DNA of 23,002 bases, from NCBI GenBank assembly GCA_040382935.1, contig JBEIEP010000043.1:1-23002 (forward strand). Direction: 5' to 3'. This DNA comes from JALQUL01 sp040382935 (GTDB taxonomy: Bacteria > Pseudomonadota > Gammaproteobacteria > Burkholderiales > Burkholderiaceae_C). The notes beneath the pieces were generated by a model. It was not told the origin of the DNA, searched no databases, and saw only the letters and a list, made by a program, of their open reading frames with translations. Each line of letters starts with the position of its first letter. The first letter of the stretch is position 1. Positions 7,539 through 15,646 of this stretch are shown piece by piece. The translations under genes were made by a program, and so were the position numbers.

Positions 7539-8654
7539 ATGCGATTTACAAAAACACCTTTTATCGCCCTCTTGTTGGGCGCCCTCTTGGTCACCACGAC
7601 AGGCTACCGGCTGGTTCATGCACAGGCCTCAAAGGAACAGACGGCAAACCCAGCCCCCACCAACCAGGCCCCCGACCCGTTCAACCCCAGTGCCAAAGCC
7701 TTGGTGACCGCCCTGGCAGACGAGGCGGTGGTGGTGAACTACAGTGTGCAAGATTTTGAATGGACGGACGGCGCCCGCCAACGGCAAGTGCCGGTGCGGC
7801 TCTATCTGCCTAACCTGGCAAGCGCCAGTCATCCGGTTCCGCTCGTTGTGTTTTCCCACGGCTTAGGGGGCTCCCGCGCGGGCTACAGTTACCTAGGCCG
7901 CTACTTTGCCCAGAACGGGTTCGCCAGTTTGCATCTTCAGCACGTGGGAAGCGACCGCGCGATCTGGAGTGGCCATGTTTTGGGACTGGGTCAGCGCTTA
8001 AAAGAGGCAACCACCGACGCAGAGGCATTGGCGCGCACAGCAGATTTTCAATACGCCTTGGGCAAGGTGTTGGCCGACCCTCTGCTCGGTACCCTGCTCA
8101 ACCCCAACAAAGTACTGGCTGCAGGCCACTCTTTTGGTGCCAATACCTCGTTGCTGATTGCAGGGGCCAAGGTGGAGCGGGACGGCCAAGCCTTGGCGCT
8201 TAAAGACCCGCGTGTCAAAGGTGTGATTTTGTTGTCTTCACCCCCTTTTTACGGGACCGCCAACGCCACCCAAGCCTTGGCCCACATGGCCATCCCCAGT
8301 CTGCACATTACCGCCACCGATGATGTGATTAGAGTGCCGGGTTACTACTCCTCAGCCGAGGAAAGGGTTGGTGTGTACGATGCCTACCAAGGGGCAGCAA
8401 AGTCGCTGGTGGTGTTCAAAGACGGTTCGCACAGCGTGTTTACTGACCGCCTCAAAACGGGCGGCACCGAGCAAAATCCTCAGATTAAACGCGCTACCCG
8501 TGAGGTTGCCCTTGCATTTGCACAGCGGGTTTTGGGCGAATCGGTGCCACAGGAGGCCTTGACCTGGGCACAACGCAATGCCCCAATCCTGTCAAGGGTT
8601 GAAAATTTGCCCACAAGCCCCCTCACCGCGGGCCGCACCACTGCACCTCAGTAG
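7539..8654 (+). CDS. Exported alpha/beta hydrolase (PAF-acetylhydrolase / dienelactone hydrolase-like)
   Basis: From the ATG at 7539 the protein has 371 residues. It starts with a signal peptide or membrane anchor (MRFTKTPFIALLLGALLVTT-...-VHAQ). A GTG at 7392 would add 49 Pro-rich residues before the signal sequence and is unlikely. The fold features are VPLVVFSHGLGG (oxyanion region), the nucleophile elbow GHSFGA with Ser198, a likely acid at Asp261 or Asp262 in HITATDDVIRV, and His298 in KDGSHSVF. The pattern suggests an esterase or lipase of the periplasm or outer surface. The substrate is not known. The gene lies 165 bases after lnt and converges with the phosphatase gene after it. No strong ribosome binding site is visible. 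Confidence 0.8.
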   Translation: MRFTKTPFIALLLGALLVTTTGYRLVHAQASKEQTANPAPTNQAPDPFNPSAKALVTALADEAVVVNYSVQDFEWTDGARQRQVPVRLYLPNLASASHPVPLVVFSHGLGGSRAGYSYLGRYFAQNGFASLHLQHVGSDRAIWSGHVLGLGQRLKEATTDAEALARTADFQYALGKVLADPLLGTLLNPNKVLAAGHSFGANTSLLIAGAKVERDGQALALKDPRVKGVILLSSPPFYGTANATQALAHMAIPSLHITATDDVIRVPGYYSSAEERVGVYDAYQGAAKSLVVFKDGSHSVFTDRLKTGGTEQNPQIKRATREVALAFAQRVLGESVPQEALTWAQRNAPILSRVENLPTSPLTAGRTTAPQ

Positions 8655-8673
8655 ATGAACAAGGGCTTCCTGT

Positions 8674-9624
8674 TTACTGGGAGGCAGGCTTGTCAAAAGC
8701 CAACGCCGCCGCCTCTGCCCTGCAGTTGCGGGTAGGGCCCAAGCCACTGGCCCGCAATGCCGCTACCTCTGCCTTGGCGGCGGCTACCTGTGCCAAAAAG
8801 TCAGCGTTGTTTTGCAGTTTTGCCACCGTCGCAGCCCCCACCGTTTGACCCGCAGCGATATCGCTCATCCAATGCACGCCACACACTGCACGGCTGCGCC
8901 CGTAGCTAAGCCCCCGCTCCAAAAGGGCTTGGGAGCGCTCAGGTGCCACCTGCGATAAAACCAGGCCCCATGCCCAACCAATGGCCGAATGGCCGCTAGG
9001 GTAAGAGCCGTCACGCGCCAGCGTGCCTTCTTCTTTAGGTGTGCAACTGGTCTCTTTTGCCGCCTCAAACGGGCGGGTGCGTTTGTAATGGAGCTTGGCC
9101 GCGTAAGTGGCTGCGCCCGCGTCGGTCATGGTGCGGCGCATCAACATCGCCAGATGGGGGGTTTGCTCGGCGGTAATCGGCACACCCATCGCACAGCTAA
9201 ACACCGCTGTAGACGCCGGAAAACTCAAGTTGGCATCCTCTTTGGCCAGTGCAAAGCGGGGGGTGCCGCGTAGTGCCAGCATGGCTTGCCGACCCGCCTC
9301 GTCTGCGGCCTGCTCTACCGATCCGGACTCTGGTGGAGGAGGCACCAAGGCCAGGCTATTGGGTACATTGGTGCGAACCAACAGGGCGGGCAAACCATCG
9401 AGGAGATAGCCAAACAAAAAACCGCCCTCTTTGCGAATTTCACCCACAACGGCAGGGTCGGTAGTGGGAACAGCCATCGTCTGCGGTGTCGCACCACTGG
9501 GAGCCAGTGACGGGGCCTTCACCGCACAGGCGGTGAGGGCGCTGATCGCTACAAGGGGTGCCAGCGCAACGCGCAGCACCCGCGACTGAATACTACCGTG
9601 GGTCTTACCGAACGCACTGGACAT
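8674..9624 (-). CDS. Class A acid phosphatase-like (PAP2 superfamily) lipoprotein
   Basis: This is a vanadate-type phosphatase of the PAP2 superfamily, predicted to hydrolyse phosphomonoesters outside the cytoplasm. The three motifs are complete: K-x6-RP (Lys177...Arg184-Pro185), PSGH (209-212, in the class A-like GSYPSGHS) and SR-x5-H-x3-D (Ser244-Arg245, His251, Asp255). The N-terminus has a lipobox (LTAC, Cys33) after a hydrophobic stretch, so it is likely an acylated lipoprotein. The start is ATG 9624, because GGAG lies about 7 bases upstream. The GTG at 9636 overlaps that ribosome binding site. At 316 residues it is longer than secreted PhoN-type enzymes. It converges with the hydrolase gene, with only 19 bases between their stop codons. 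Confidence 0.88.
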   Translation of the reverse strand: MSSAFGKTHGSIQSRVLRVALAPLVAISALTACAVKAPSLAPSGATPQTMAVPTTDPAVVGEIRKEGGFLFGYLLDGLPALLVRTNVPNSLALVPPPPESGSVEQAADEAGRQAMLALRGTPRFALAKEDANLSFPASTAVFSCAMGVPITAEQTPHLAMLMRRTMTDAGAATYAAKLHYKRTRPFEAAKETSCTPKEEGTLARDGSYPSGHSAIGWAWGLVLSQVAPERSQALLERGLSYGRSRAVCGVHWMSDIAAGQTVGAATVAKLQNNADFLAQVAAAKAEVAALRASGLGPTRNCRAEAAALAFDKPASQ

Positions 9625-9670
9625 TTTTAACTCCACATAACAAGCAACAAAGTACCAGCAGGCGCGACCG

Positions 9671-10546
9671 TTAGAACCCGGCCAACCGGTCGTCGCGCCG
9701 CCATTTAAGCGCCATGCCCAGGCCGCTCACAATGTGCCAAATCCCCCACAGGCTGGCCACAATCACCATGCCCAAGTTGTTTTGAAAGGTGAGCGCAATA
9801 ATCCCCAGCGCCAAGCCCGAGTTTTGCATGCCCCCCTCAATCATGATGGCGCGGCGGTCTGGCGTAGACACGCCAAAGGCCTTGGACGAGGCCCAACCCA
9901 AAAACAAGCCCAAGGCGTTGTGCGCCACCACCAACCCTAGGATGGGCAACAGGCCTAAATTGAGTAGCTGGCGCTCACGCATCAAGCCCAACACAATAAA
10001 CGCGAACAGCGCCAGCAAGGCCACATGGCCTAAAGGCTTTTTGAGGCGGGCCGTGGCCTGCGGAAAATACCGGGCAAAGGCGATACCCACCGTTAAGGGC
10101 AAGGCCAACATAACACCCAGGCTGATCAACAACTGGCTGCTGTCAATTTGCAACTCGCGCAGCCAGGAGGCTGTGACCGGGTTGGCCGCCATGGTCCACC
10201 CAAAGTTAAGCGGCAAAGCCACCAAAGCAATCACACTAGAGGCGGCCGTAATGCTTACCGACAAGGCCGTATTGCCCCTGCCGTAGTGGGTCACAAAATT
10301 GCTCAAACTGCCGCCAGGGCAAGAGGCCACCAGCAACATGGCCGCCTCAATATTGGCGGGCAAATCCAGCGCCAAAGTGGCCAACCAGGTGGCGGTGGGC
10401 AACAGCAAAAACTGCGGGATCAAACCAATGGCCACCGGCCCAGGCGCACGCATCACCCGCTTAAAGTCGTCCACGCTCAGGTCCAGCGCAATCGAAAACA
10501 CCATCAAGGCCAATACGGCCGAAAGTACGATTTGTTGGGGGGTCAT
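9671..10546 (-). CDS. Bile acid:sodium symporter (BASS) family transporter
   Basis: An inner-membrane protein of 291 residues, almost wholly made of about nine hydrophobic segments. Family marks are the N-terminal MVFSIALDLSVDDFKRVMR, the conserved LLVASCPGGSLSNFVTHYGRGNTALSVSITAASS (residues about 92-125, the crossover region of this fold) and IEGGMQNSGLALGI in the second half. Bacterial members move organic anions with sodium. The actual substrate is not predictable; pyruvate-like acids, sulfonates and others are known in the wider family. It stands 46 bases upstream of the phosphatase gene on the same strand, so read order is transporter then phosphatase. It is divergent from glyQ. The ATG start MTPQQIVL is reasonable. 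Confidence 0.85.
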   Translation of the reverse strand: MTPQQIVLSAVLALMVFSIALDLSVDDFKRVMRAPGPVAIGLIPQFLLLPTATWLATLALDLPANIEAAMLLVASCPGGSLSNFVTHYGRGNTALSVSITAASSVIALVALPLNFGWTMAANPVTASWLRELQIDSSQLLISLGVMLALPLTVGIAFARYFPQATARLKKPLGHVALLALFAFIVLGLMRERQLLNLGLLPILGLVVAHNALGLFLGWASSKAFGVSTPDRRAIMIEGGMQNSGLALGIIALTFQNNLGMVIVASLWGIWHIVSGLGMALKWRRDDRLAGF

Positions 10547-10681
10547 GTTTGGGTCTCCACGGCCGTTTTTGGCCTATTTTCGTGATGCCCAGCATACGCG
10601 CTAAGCGGGGGATGTGGCACTGGTGGAAACCATGTTGCGGCCGCGTTGGCTTTACTTGGGCACAACCCCCTTTCTCTCCCC

Positions 10682-10687
10682 TAAAAT
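10682..10687 (+). promoter_or_regulatory. Candidate -10 box for glyQ, close to the start codon
   Basis: TAAAAT lies 6 bases before the glyQ ATG, at the distance where transcription usually starts. No Shine-Dalgarno sequence precedes the ATG (the bases are ACCCCC). The -35 region is poor (TTGGGC at 10656 would be 20 bases away). If real, glyQ would be transcribed as a leaderless mRNA. Confidence 0.35.
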
Positions 10688-10693
10688 ACCCCC

Positions 10694-11608
10694 ATGCTCA
10701 CCTTCCAACAAATCATCCTAACCCTGCAGTCCTATTGGGACCAGCAGGGCTGCGCCCTTTTGCAACCCTACGACATGGAGGTAGGGGCGGGCACCAGCCA
10801 CACCGCTACGTTCTTGCGGGCCATTGGGCCAGAGCCATGGCGCGCCGCTTACGTGCAACCCAGCCGCCGCCCCAAAGACGGGCGCTATGGCGAAAACCCC
10901 AACCGCTTGCAGCACTACTACCAATACCAGGTGGTGATGAAGCCTGCGCCATCCAATATTCTGGACTTGTATTTGGGCTCGCTTACCGCCCTGGGCTTTG
11001 ACCTTAAAAAGAACGATGTGCGCTTTGTAGAGGACGACTGGGAAAACCCCACCCTGGGGGCTTGGGGCCTGGGCTGGGAGGTGTGGCTTAACGGGATGGA
11101 GGTGACCCAGTTCACTTACTTCCAGCAGGTAGGTGGTATTGATTGCAAGCCGGTGACGGGCGAGATCACCTACGGCTTAGAGCGCCTGGCCATGTACCTG
11201 CAAGGCGTAGACAACGTCTACAACCTGCAATGGACCGACACCATTCGCTACGGGGACGTGTATCTGCAAAACGAGCGCGAACAAAGCACCTACAACTTTG
11301 AGCACAGTGATGTGGACTTTTTGCTGACCGCCTTTGCCGCCCACGAAAAGCAAGCCAAACACCTGATTTCTGTGCAACTGGCCCTGCCCGCCTACGAGCA
11401 GGTGCTCAAAGCCGCGCACAGCTTTAACCTGCTCGACGCACGCGGGGCCATTAGCGTGACCGAACGCGCCGCCTACATGGGCCGCATTCGCAACCTGGCC
11501 CGCGCCGTGGCGCAAAGCTATTACGACAGCCGTGAGCGCTTGGGCTTTCCTATGGCACCCAAGGAGTGGATTGCCACCTTAGATGGGTTGAGCAAAAAAG
11601 CTGCTTAA
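10694..11608 (+). CDS. glyQ: Glycyl-tRNA synthetase, alpha subunit
   Basis: GlyQ is the catalytic subunit of the bacterial alpha2beta2 glycyl-tRNA synthetase. It activates glycine with ATP and charges tRNA-Gly together with GlyS. The 304-residue sequence is very conserved: DMEVGAGTSHTATFLRAIGP, AAYVQPSRRPKDGRYGENPN, RFVEDDWENPTLGAWGLGWE, VTQFTYFQQVGG, VTGEITYGLERLAMYLQGV and EQSTYNFEHSDVDFL. It ends GFPMAPKEWIATLDGLSKKAA. The ATG start MLTFQQIILTLQSYW matches the usual short N-terminus. Normally glyS follows directly. Here a substrate-binding protein gene and two spacers (1,265 bases in all) separate the two. Confidence 0.97.
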   Translation: MLTFQQIILTLQSYWDQQGCALLQPYDMEVGAGTSHTATFLRAIGPEPWRAAYVQPSRRPKDGRYGENPNRLQHYYQYQVVMKPAPSNILDLYLGSLTALGFDLKKNDVRFVEDDWENPTLGAWGLGWEVWLNGMEVTQFTYFQQVGGIDCKPVTGEITYGLERLAMYLQGVDNVYNLQWTDTIRYGDVYLQNEREQSTYNFEHSDVDFLLTAFAAHEKQAKHLISVQLALPAYEQVLKAAHSFNLLDARGAISVTERAAYMGRIRNLARAVAQSYYDSRERLGFPMAPKEWIATLDGLSKKAA

Positions 11609-11855
11609 GGGCCGTTACACGTTTTTGGGAACTCACGTCACCACACCTGTCTCAGCTTGAGGGCAAGGAAATCGCGTCTTGCTGTGCCTGCTTTTTCTCA
11701 TACCACGCGGCTTGGGTTGTCTCCTCCCCACTTTGGTGCATTCAGGCTTAGCAAGCGGGTCAACATAAATGGATTTGCAAAAGCTCGTAGCGCAAAGCGT
11801 AAATCCAAGCCTACAATGGACATAAATCTAGTTGGTTTGCTAAAAGGACTCCGAT
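11609..11855. other. Intergenic gap after glyQ
   Basis: These 247 bases separate glyQ from the substrate-binding protein. No strong terminator hairpin is visible after glyQ. A TACAAT at 11812-11817 is a fair -10 candidate for the next gene, but I find no good -35 at 16-18 bases. A 7 bp inverted repeat (TGGATTT ... AAATCCA) frames part of this region near 11770-11806. The ribosome binding site AAAGGA lies just before the next ATG. Confidence 0.4.
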
Positions 11856-12770
11856 ATGAATCGCCTTACTCCAGTCATCACACGCTCTGGCGTGTCCAAA
11901 TGCTTGACCGCAACGATGTTTGCTGTCGTGTGTGTCACAGCCCAAGCCGGCCCGGCCTTGGATCGCATCAGCAAAACCGGAAAAATAGTGATTGCCCATC
12001 GTTCTGTTTCGGTGCCATTCTCCTACTACGACGTCAACAAAAAACCCGTGGGCTACGCCATGGATTTGTGCTACAAGTTGGGCGAAGCTGTCCGGAAAAA
12101 ACTAGGTCTCAAAACCATTCGATATGAATTCATTGAGGTCTCCGGATCCACACGAATTCAAACCCTGGCCGAGGGCAAAGCTGATATGGAATGCGGCTCT
12201 ACCACCAACAACGCCGAACGGCGCGAAAAGGTGGCTTTCACCATCCCCCACTACGTCACTGGTGCCCGCTATTTGGTGCGTGCCAATAGCCCTATTGCCG
12301 AGCTTAAAGACTTTTCAGGCCTCAAACTGGTCTCCACCAAAGACAGCACCCCACTCAAAGCGATTCAACGCGCCAAAAGTACAGGATTGGTCAATGCCAC
12401 TATTTTGGAAGCACCAGACCACGCCAAAGCCGTTGAAATGGTGGAAAAAGGCGAAGCCGACGGCTTTGCGATGGACGATGTGTTGCTGTACGGCTTAATC
12501 ACCAGCCGCCCTGACCCCAGCAAACTCAAGGTGGTAGGTAAGTTCCTAACCGTAGAGCCCTTGGCCATCATGCTCCCCAAAGGGGACGCCGCGTACAAAG
12601 CCATTGTGGACGACGAAATGCGCCGCCTCATTTACACCAAAGAAGCCCATGCCATTTTCGAGCGGTGGTTCAGCAAACCGATTCCACCGGCCAATCGGTC
12701 ATTGAACCTTCCCATGAACTACCTGCTCAAGGACTTCTGGAAATTCCCGACCGACGTGGTGCCAGGTTAA
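11856..12770 (+). CDS. Amino-acid ABC transporter substrate-binding protein (family 3, GltI-like), orphan
   Basis: A periplasmic binding protein of 304 residues. A signal peptide spans about residues 1-31 (ending VCVTAQAG). The SBP_bac_3 fold starts DRISKTGKIVIAHRSVSVPFSYYD and continues with KPVGYAMDLCYKLGEAVRK, GSTRIQTLAEGKADMECGSTTNNAERREKVAFT and EKGEADGFAMDDVLLYGL. This arrangement is that of glutamate/aspartate-type binding proteins, including the ECGSTTN stretch. The start ATG has AAAGGA 7 bases upstream. No permease or ATPase genes adjoin it, so it must work with a transporter encoded elsewhere or act as a sensor. It sits between glyQ and glyS on the same strand, where most relatives have nothing. 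Confidence 0.9.
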   Translation: MNRLTPVITRSGVSKCLTATMFAVVCVTAQAGPALDRISKTGKIVIAHRSVSVPFSYYDVNKKPVGYAMDLCYKLGEAVRKKLGLKTIRYEFIEVSGSTRIQTLAEGKADMECGSTTNNAERREKVAFTIPHYVTGARYLVRANSPIAELKDFSGLKLVSTKDSTPLKAIQRAKSTGLVNATILEAPDHAKAVEMVEKGEADGFAMDDVLLYGLITSRPDPSKLKVVGKFLTVEPLAIMLPKGDAAYKAIVDDEMRRLIYTKEAHAIFERWFSKPIPPANRSLNLPMNYLLKDFWKFPTDVVPG

Positions 12771-12834
12771 GCCTAGCAGGAGATAAGGCACACAGCAGGC
12801 CCCTATTTGCCTACCGCTAAATTAGGCGGGTCAG

Positions 12835-12856
12835 AATGCGCGAAAATCAGCGCATT
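12835..12856 (+). promoter_or_regulatory. Stem-loop in the leader of glyS
   Basis: AATGCGC (12835-12841) and GCGCATT (12850-12856) form a perfect 7 bp stem with an 8-base A-rich loop (GAAAATCA). It ends 17 bases before the glyS ATG and has no following T-run. It could be the terminator of the binding-protein gene, a leader structure of glyS or chance. No T-box or clear promoter is seen here. Confidence 0.35.
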
Positions 12857-12873
12857 GCCGTATTGCTTGCCTT

Positions 12874-15024
12874 ATGAACACCTCTTCCTTACTTGTTGAA
12901 CTTTTTGTAGAAGAACTGCCCCCCAAAGCCCTGCAAAAGCTGGGGGATGCTTTCGCCACTGGCTTGCTGGAGCAGTTACGCGCCCAGGGCTTGGCGGGCG
13001 GCACCAGTGCGGTCACACCCTACGCCAGCCCACGCCGTTTGGCGGCGCATATTACAGAGGTAGTGACCAAGGCCGCCGACCGTGCGGTGCTGCAAAAGCT
13101 AATGCCGGTGGCCGTGGGCCTAGATGCCTCTGGCAACGCCACGCCTGCGCTGCTCAAACGCTTGCAAGCCTTGGGCCAAGACGGCAGCGTTGTGCCCCAT
13201 TTGCGGGTGCAAAAAGATGGCAAGGCCGACGCTTTGTTTTTGGACAGCCTGATGGCCGGGGCCACTTTGCAAGAGGGATTGCAAAAGGCATTGGACCAAA
13301 CCATTGCCACCCTGCCCATCCCCAAGGTGATGAGCTACCAGCTTGAAAAAGACTGCGCCCTGCCCGGTTGGAGCAGCGTTAACTTTGTGCGTCCGGCCCA
13401 CGGCTTGGTGGCGCTGCACGGCAAGCAAGTGGTGCCGGTGAAGGCCCTCGGTTTGTCGGCAGGCAACACCACCACAGGCCACCGTTTTGAGGCCAGTCAA
13501 GCCCAACTCACCATTACCCATGCCGATGACTATGCCGTATTGCTCAAGGAGCAAGGCGCGGTAATCGCCAGTTTTACCGAGCGCAAAGCCGAGATTGCAC
13601 GGCAACTGGCGGCCGCGGCCGCCCAAGTGGGCCAAGGCGCACAGGCCGTGCAAGACGAGGCCCTGCTAGACGAGGTGACAGGGCTGGTGGAGCGCCCCAA
13701 TGTGCTGGTGTGCCAGTTTGACACCGAGTTTTTAGAGGTGCCCCAAGAGTGCCTGATTTTGACCATGAAGGCCAATCAGAAGTACTTCCCGCTGCTGGAT
13801 CACCAGGGCCGTCTGACGCACCGCTTTTTGGTGGTCAGCAATATTGCGCCTGTTGATGCCAGTGCGGTGATTGGCGGTAACGAGCGCGTGGTGCGGCCGC
13901 GTTTGGCCGATGCCAAATTCTTTTTTGACCAAGACCGCAAACGCAGTTTGGCCAGCCGGGTAGAGGGCCTCTCTAAGGTGGTGTACCACAACCAACTCGG
14001 CAGCCAGGGTGACCGCATTGCGCGGGTGCGTGCCATTGCGGCAGCCATTGCGCAGGCCTTGCAGCAAGCCGCCTATGCGCCCGCCAACACGCCTGATTTG
14101 GCCGCCCAAGTCGATCAAGCGGCACTGTTGGCCAAGGCCGATTTGGTGACCGACATGGTGGGTGAATTCCCTGAGCTGCAAGGCGTAATGGGCCGTTATT
14201 ACGCCCTGAATGATGGCTTACCCGCTGCGGTGGCCGATGCCATAGAAGACCATTACAAACCCCGCTTTGCGGGCGACGAGCTACCACGCGGCACGGTGGG
14301 CATGGTGGTGGCGCTGGCCGACAAATTAGAAACCCTGGTGGGCATGTTTGGCATTGGCAACCTGCCCACCGGCGACCGCGACCCCTTTGCCCTGCGCCGC
14401 CACGCGCTGGGCGTGATTCGTATGCTGCGTGAGCGCCAATTGCCCCTGGGTTTGGCGCAACTGATTGCGCTGGCTGTGCAGGCCTTCCCAGAGGCACTGC
14501 GCCCCCAACCCGTGGAGCAGCCATTGGCCGCCTATTGTTACGACCGCCTATCGGGCAGCCTGCGCGAACAGGGGTTTACCGCGCAAGAGGTCGATGCCGT
14601 GCTGGCCCTTAACCCAGAGCGCCTGGCTGAAGTAGACCAACGCCTAGCCGCCGTTAAAGCCTTTGCCCTGCTGCCCGAGGCGCTGGCTTTGGCTGCCGCC
14701 AACAAACGCATTGGCAATATCCTGAAAAAAGTGCCCGCCGTGGACGGCCACGTGAGCACGGTGTTGTTGCAAGAACCCGCCGAGATCGCCCTGCACCAAG
14801 CCATGCAAACCACCTTGCCTGTGGCAGCCCAGTGTTTTGCGGCGGGTGATTTTGCGGGCAACCTAAGCACGCTGGCGGCTCTGCGCCCCCAAGTGGATGC
14901 CTTTTTTGATGGGGTAATGGTGAACGCCGAAGCCCTAGATGTGCGCCTGAACCGTCAGGGCCTGCTCACCCAACTTTACCAAGCCATGAACCAAGTGGCT
15001 GATTTGTCCAAATTGGCCAGCTAA
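12874..15024 (+). CDS. glyS: Glycyl-tRNA synthetase, beta subunit
   Basis: GlyS is the tRNA-binding subunit of the alpha2beta2 glycyl-tRNA synthetase and partner of GlyQ. The 716 residues start SSLLVELFVEELPPKALQKLG, the family's N-terminal signature. LMPVAVGLDASG, SVNFVRPAHGLVALHG, LTMKANQKYFPLLD, GGNERVVRPRLADAKFFFDQD and LADKLETLVGMFGIGNLPTG-DRDPFALRR follow in the usual order. The C-terminal anticodon-binding region (about 590-716) includes NKRIGNILKK and a final LTQLYQAMNQVADLSKLA. Length and motifs are normal. Start ATG 12874 is well supported. It is followed after 27 bases by gmhB, then plsC and a metalloprotease gene, all plus strand and probably one transcription unit. Confidence 0.97.
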   Translation: MNTSSLLVELFVEELPPKALQKLGDAFATGLLEQLRAQGLAGGTSAVTPYASPRRLAAHITEVVTKAADRAVLQKLMPVAVGLDASGNATPALLKRLQALGQDGSVVPHLRVQKDGKADALFLDSLMAGATLQEGLQKALDQTIATLPIPKVMSYQLEKDCALPGWSSVNFVRPAHGLVALHGKQVVPVKALGLSAGNTTTGHRFEASQAQLTITHADDYAVLLKEQGAVIASFTERKAEIARQLAAAAAQVGQGAQAVQDEALLDEVTGLVERPNVLVCQFDTEFLEVPQECLILTMKANQKYFPLLDHQGRLTHRFLVVSNIAPVDASAVIGGNERVVRPRLADAKFFFDQDRKRSLASRVEGLSKVVYHNQLGSQGDRIARVRAIAAAIAQALQQAAYAPANTPDLAAQVDQAALLAKADLVTDMVGEFPELQGVMGRYYALNDGLPAAVADAIEDHYKPRFAGDELPRGTVGMVVALADKLETLVGMFGIGNLPTGDRDPFALRRHALGVIRMLRERQLPLGLAQLIALAVQAFPEALRPQPVEQPLAAYCYDRLSGSLREQGFTAQEVDAVLALNPERLAEVDQRLAAVKAFALLPEALALAAANKRIGNILKKVPAVDGHVSTVLLQEPAEIALHQAMQTTLPVAAQCFAAGDFAGNLSTLAALRPQVDAFFDGVMVNAEALDVRLNRQGLLTQLYQAMNQVADLSKLAS

Positions 15025-15051
15025 TTGCCCTTCATTGATCTGTTCAGCCCC

Positions 15052-15600
15052 ATGAAACTGATTATTCTGGACCGCGACGGCACCATCAACGAGGACCGCA
15101 AAGACTTCGTCAAGTCGCCCGAGGAGTGGGTGCCCATCCCAGGGGCGCTAGAGGCCATTGCACGGCTTAACCAAGCCGGGTGGCATGTGGTGATTGCCAG
15201 CAACCAAAGCGGCCTGGGGCGTGGCTTGTTTGACATGGCCTCGCTCAACGCCATGCACAACAAAATGCACCGCCTGCTGGGCGATGTGGGCGGCCGTGTC
15301 GACGCCATCTTTTTCTGCCCTCACGCTGCCGATGAGGGCTGTGCCTGCCGCAAACCCGCGCCGGGTTTGTTCCTGCAAATCCTGGAGCGCACAGGCACAG
15401 AGGCGGGCCAGACCCACGCGGTGGGTGACAGTCTACGAGACCTGCAAGCCGCAACCGCCGCGGGTTGCCAAACTCATTTGGTACTCACCGGCAATGGCCG
15501 CGCCCTTCAAGACAAACTGCCTTTGCCAGACTGGCCCAGCGCAACCCGCATACACCAGGACTTGGCCGCATTTGCCGATGCACTACTGCTTGGTGAATAA
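15052..15600 (+). CDS. gmhB: D-glycero-beta-D-manno-heptose-1,7-bisphosphate 7-phosphatase
   Basis: GmhB removes the 7-phosphate from heptose 1,7-bisphosphate in the ADP-heptose pathway for the lipopolysaccharide inner core. It is a HAD-superfamily enzyme with the nucleophile and acid in LDRDGTIN (Asp7, Asp9), motif II Ser50 in VVIASNQSGLGRG, the structural zinc loop FFCPHAADEGCACRKP (Cys89, His91, Cys97, Cys99) with Lys101 and the acidic motif in AVGDSLRDL (Asp126). The start is the ATG at 15052 (MKLIILDRDG), giving 182 residues. The upstream in-frame TTG at 15025 would abut glyS. The length is normal for the family. Confidence 0.93.
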   Translation: MKLIILDRDGTINEDRKDFVKSPEEWVPIPGALEAIARLNQAGWHVVIASNQSGLGRGLFDMASLNAMHNKMHRLLGDVGGRVDAIFFCPHAADEGCACRKPAPGLFLQILERTGTEAGQTHAVGDSLRDLQAATAAGCQTHLVLTGNGRALQDKLPLPDWPSATRIHQDLAAFADALLLGE

Positions 15601-15646
15601 TTCTATCGACGTCCATAACAGACGCCACGCCAACCACAATCGCACC

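Noticed and set aside
8655..8690. Bidirectional terminator between the convergent hydrolase and phosphatase genes
   Set aside because: The possible stem is short, needs G-T pairing and overlaps the phosphatase stop region, and there is no T-run.
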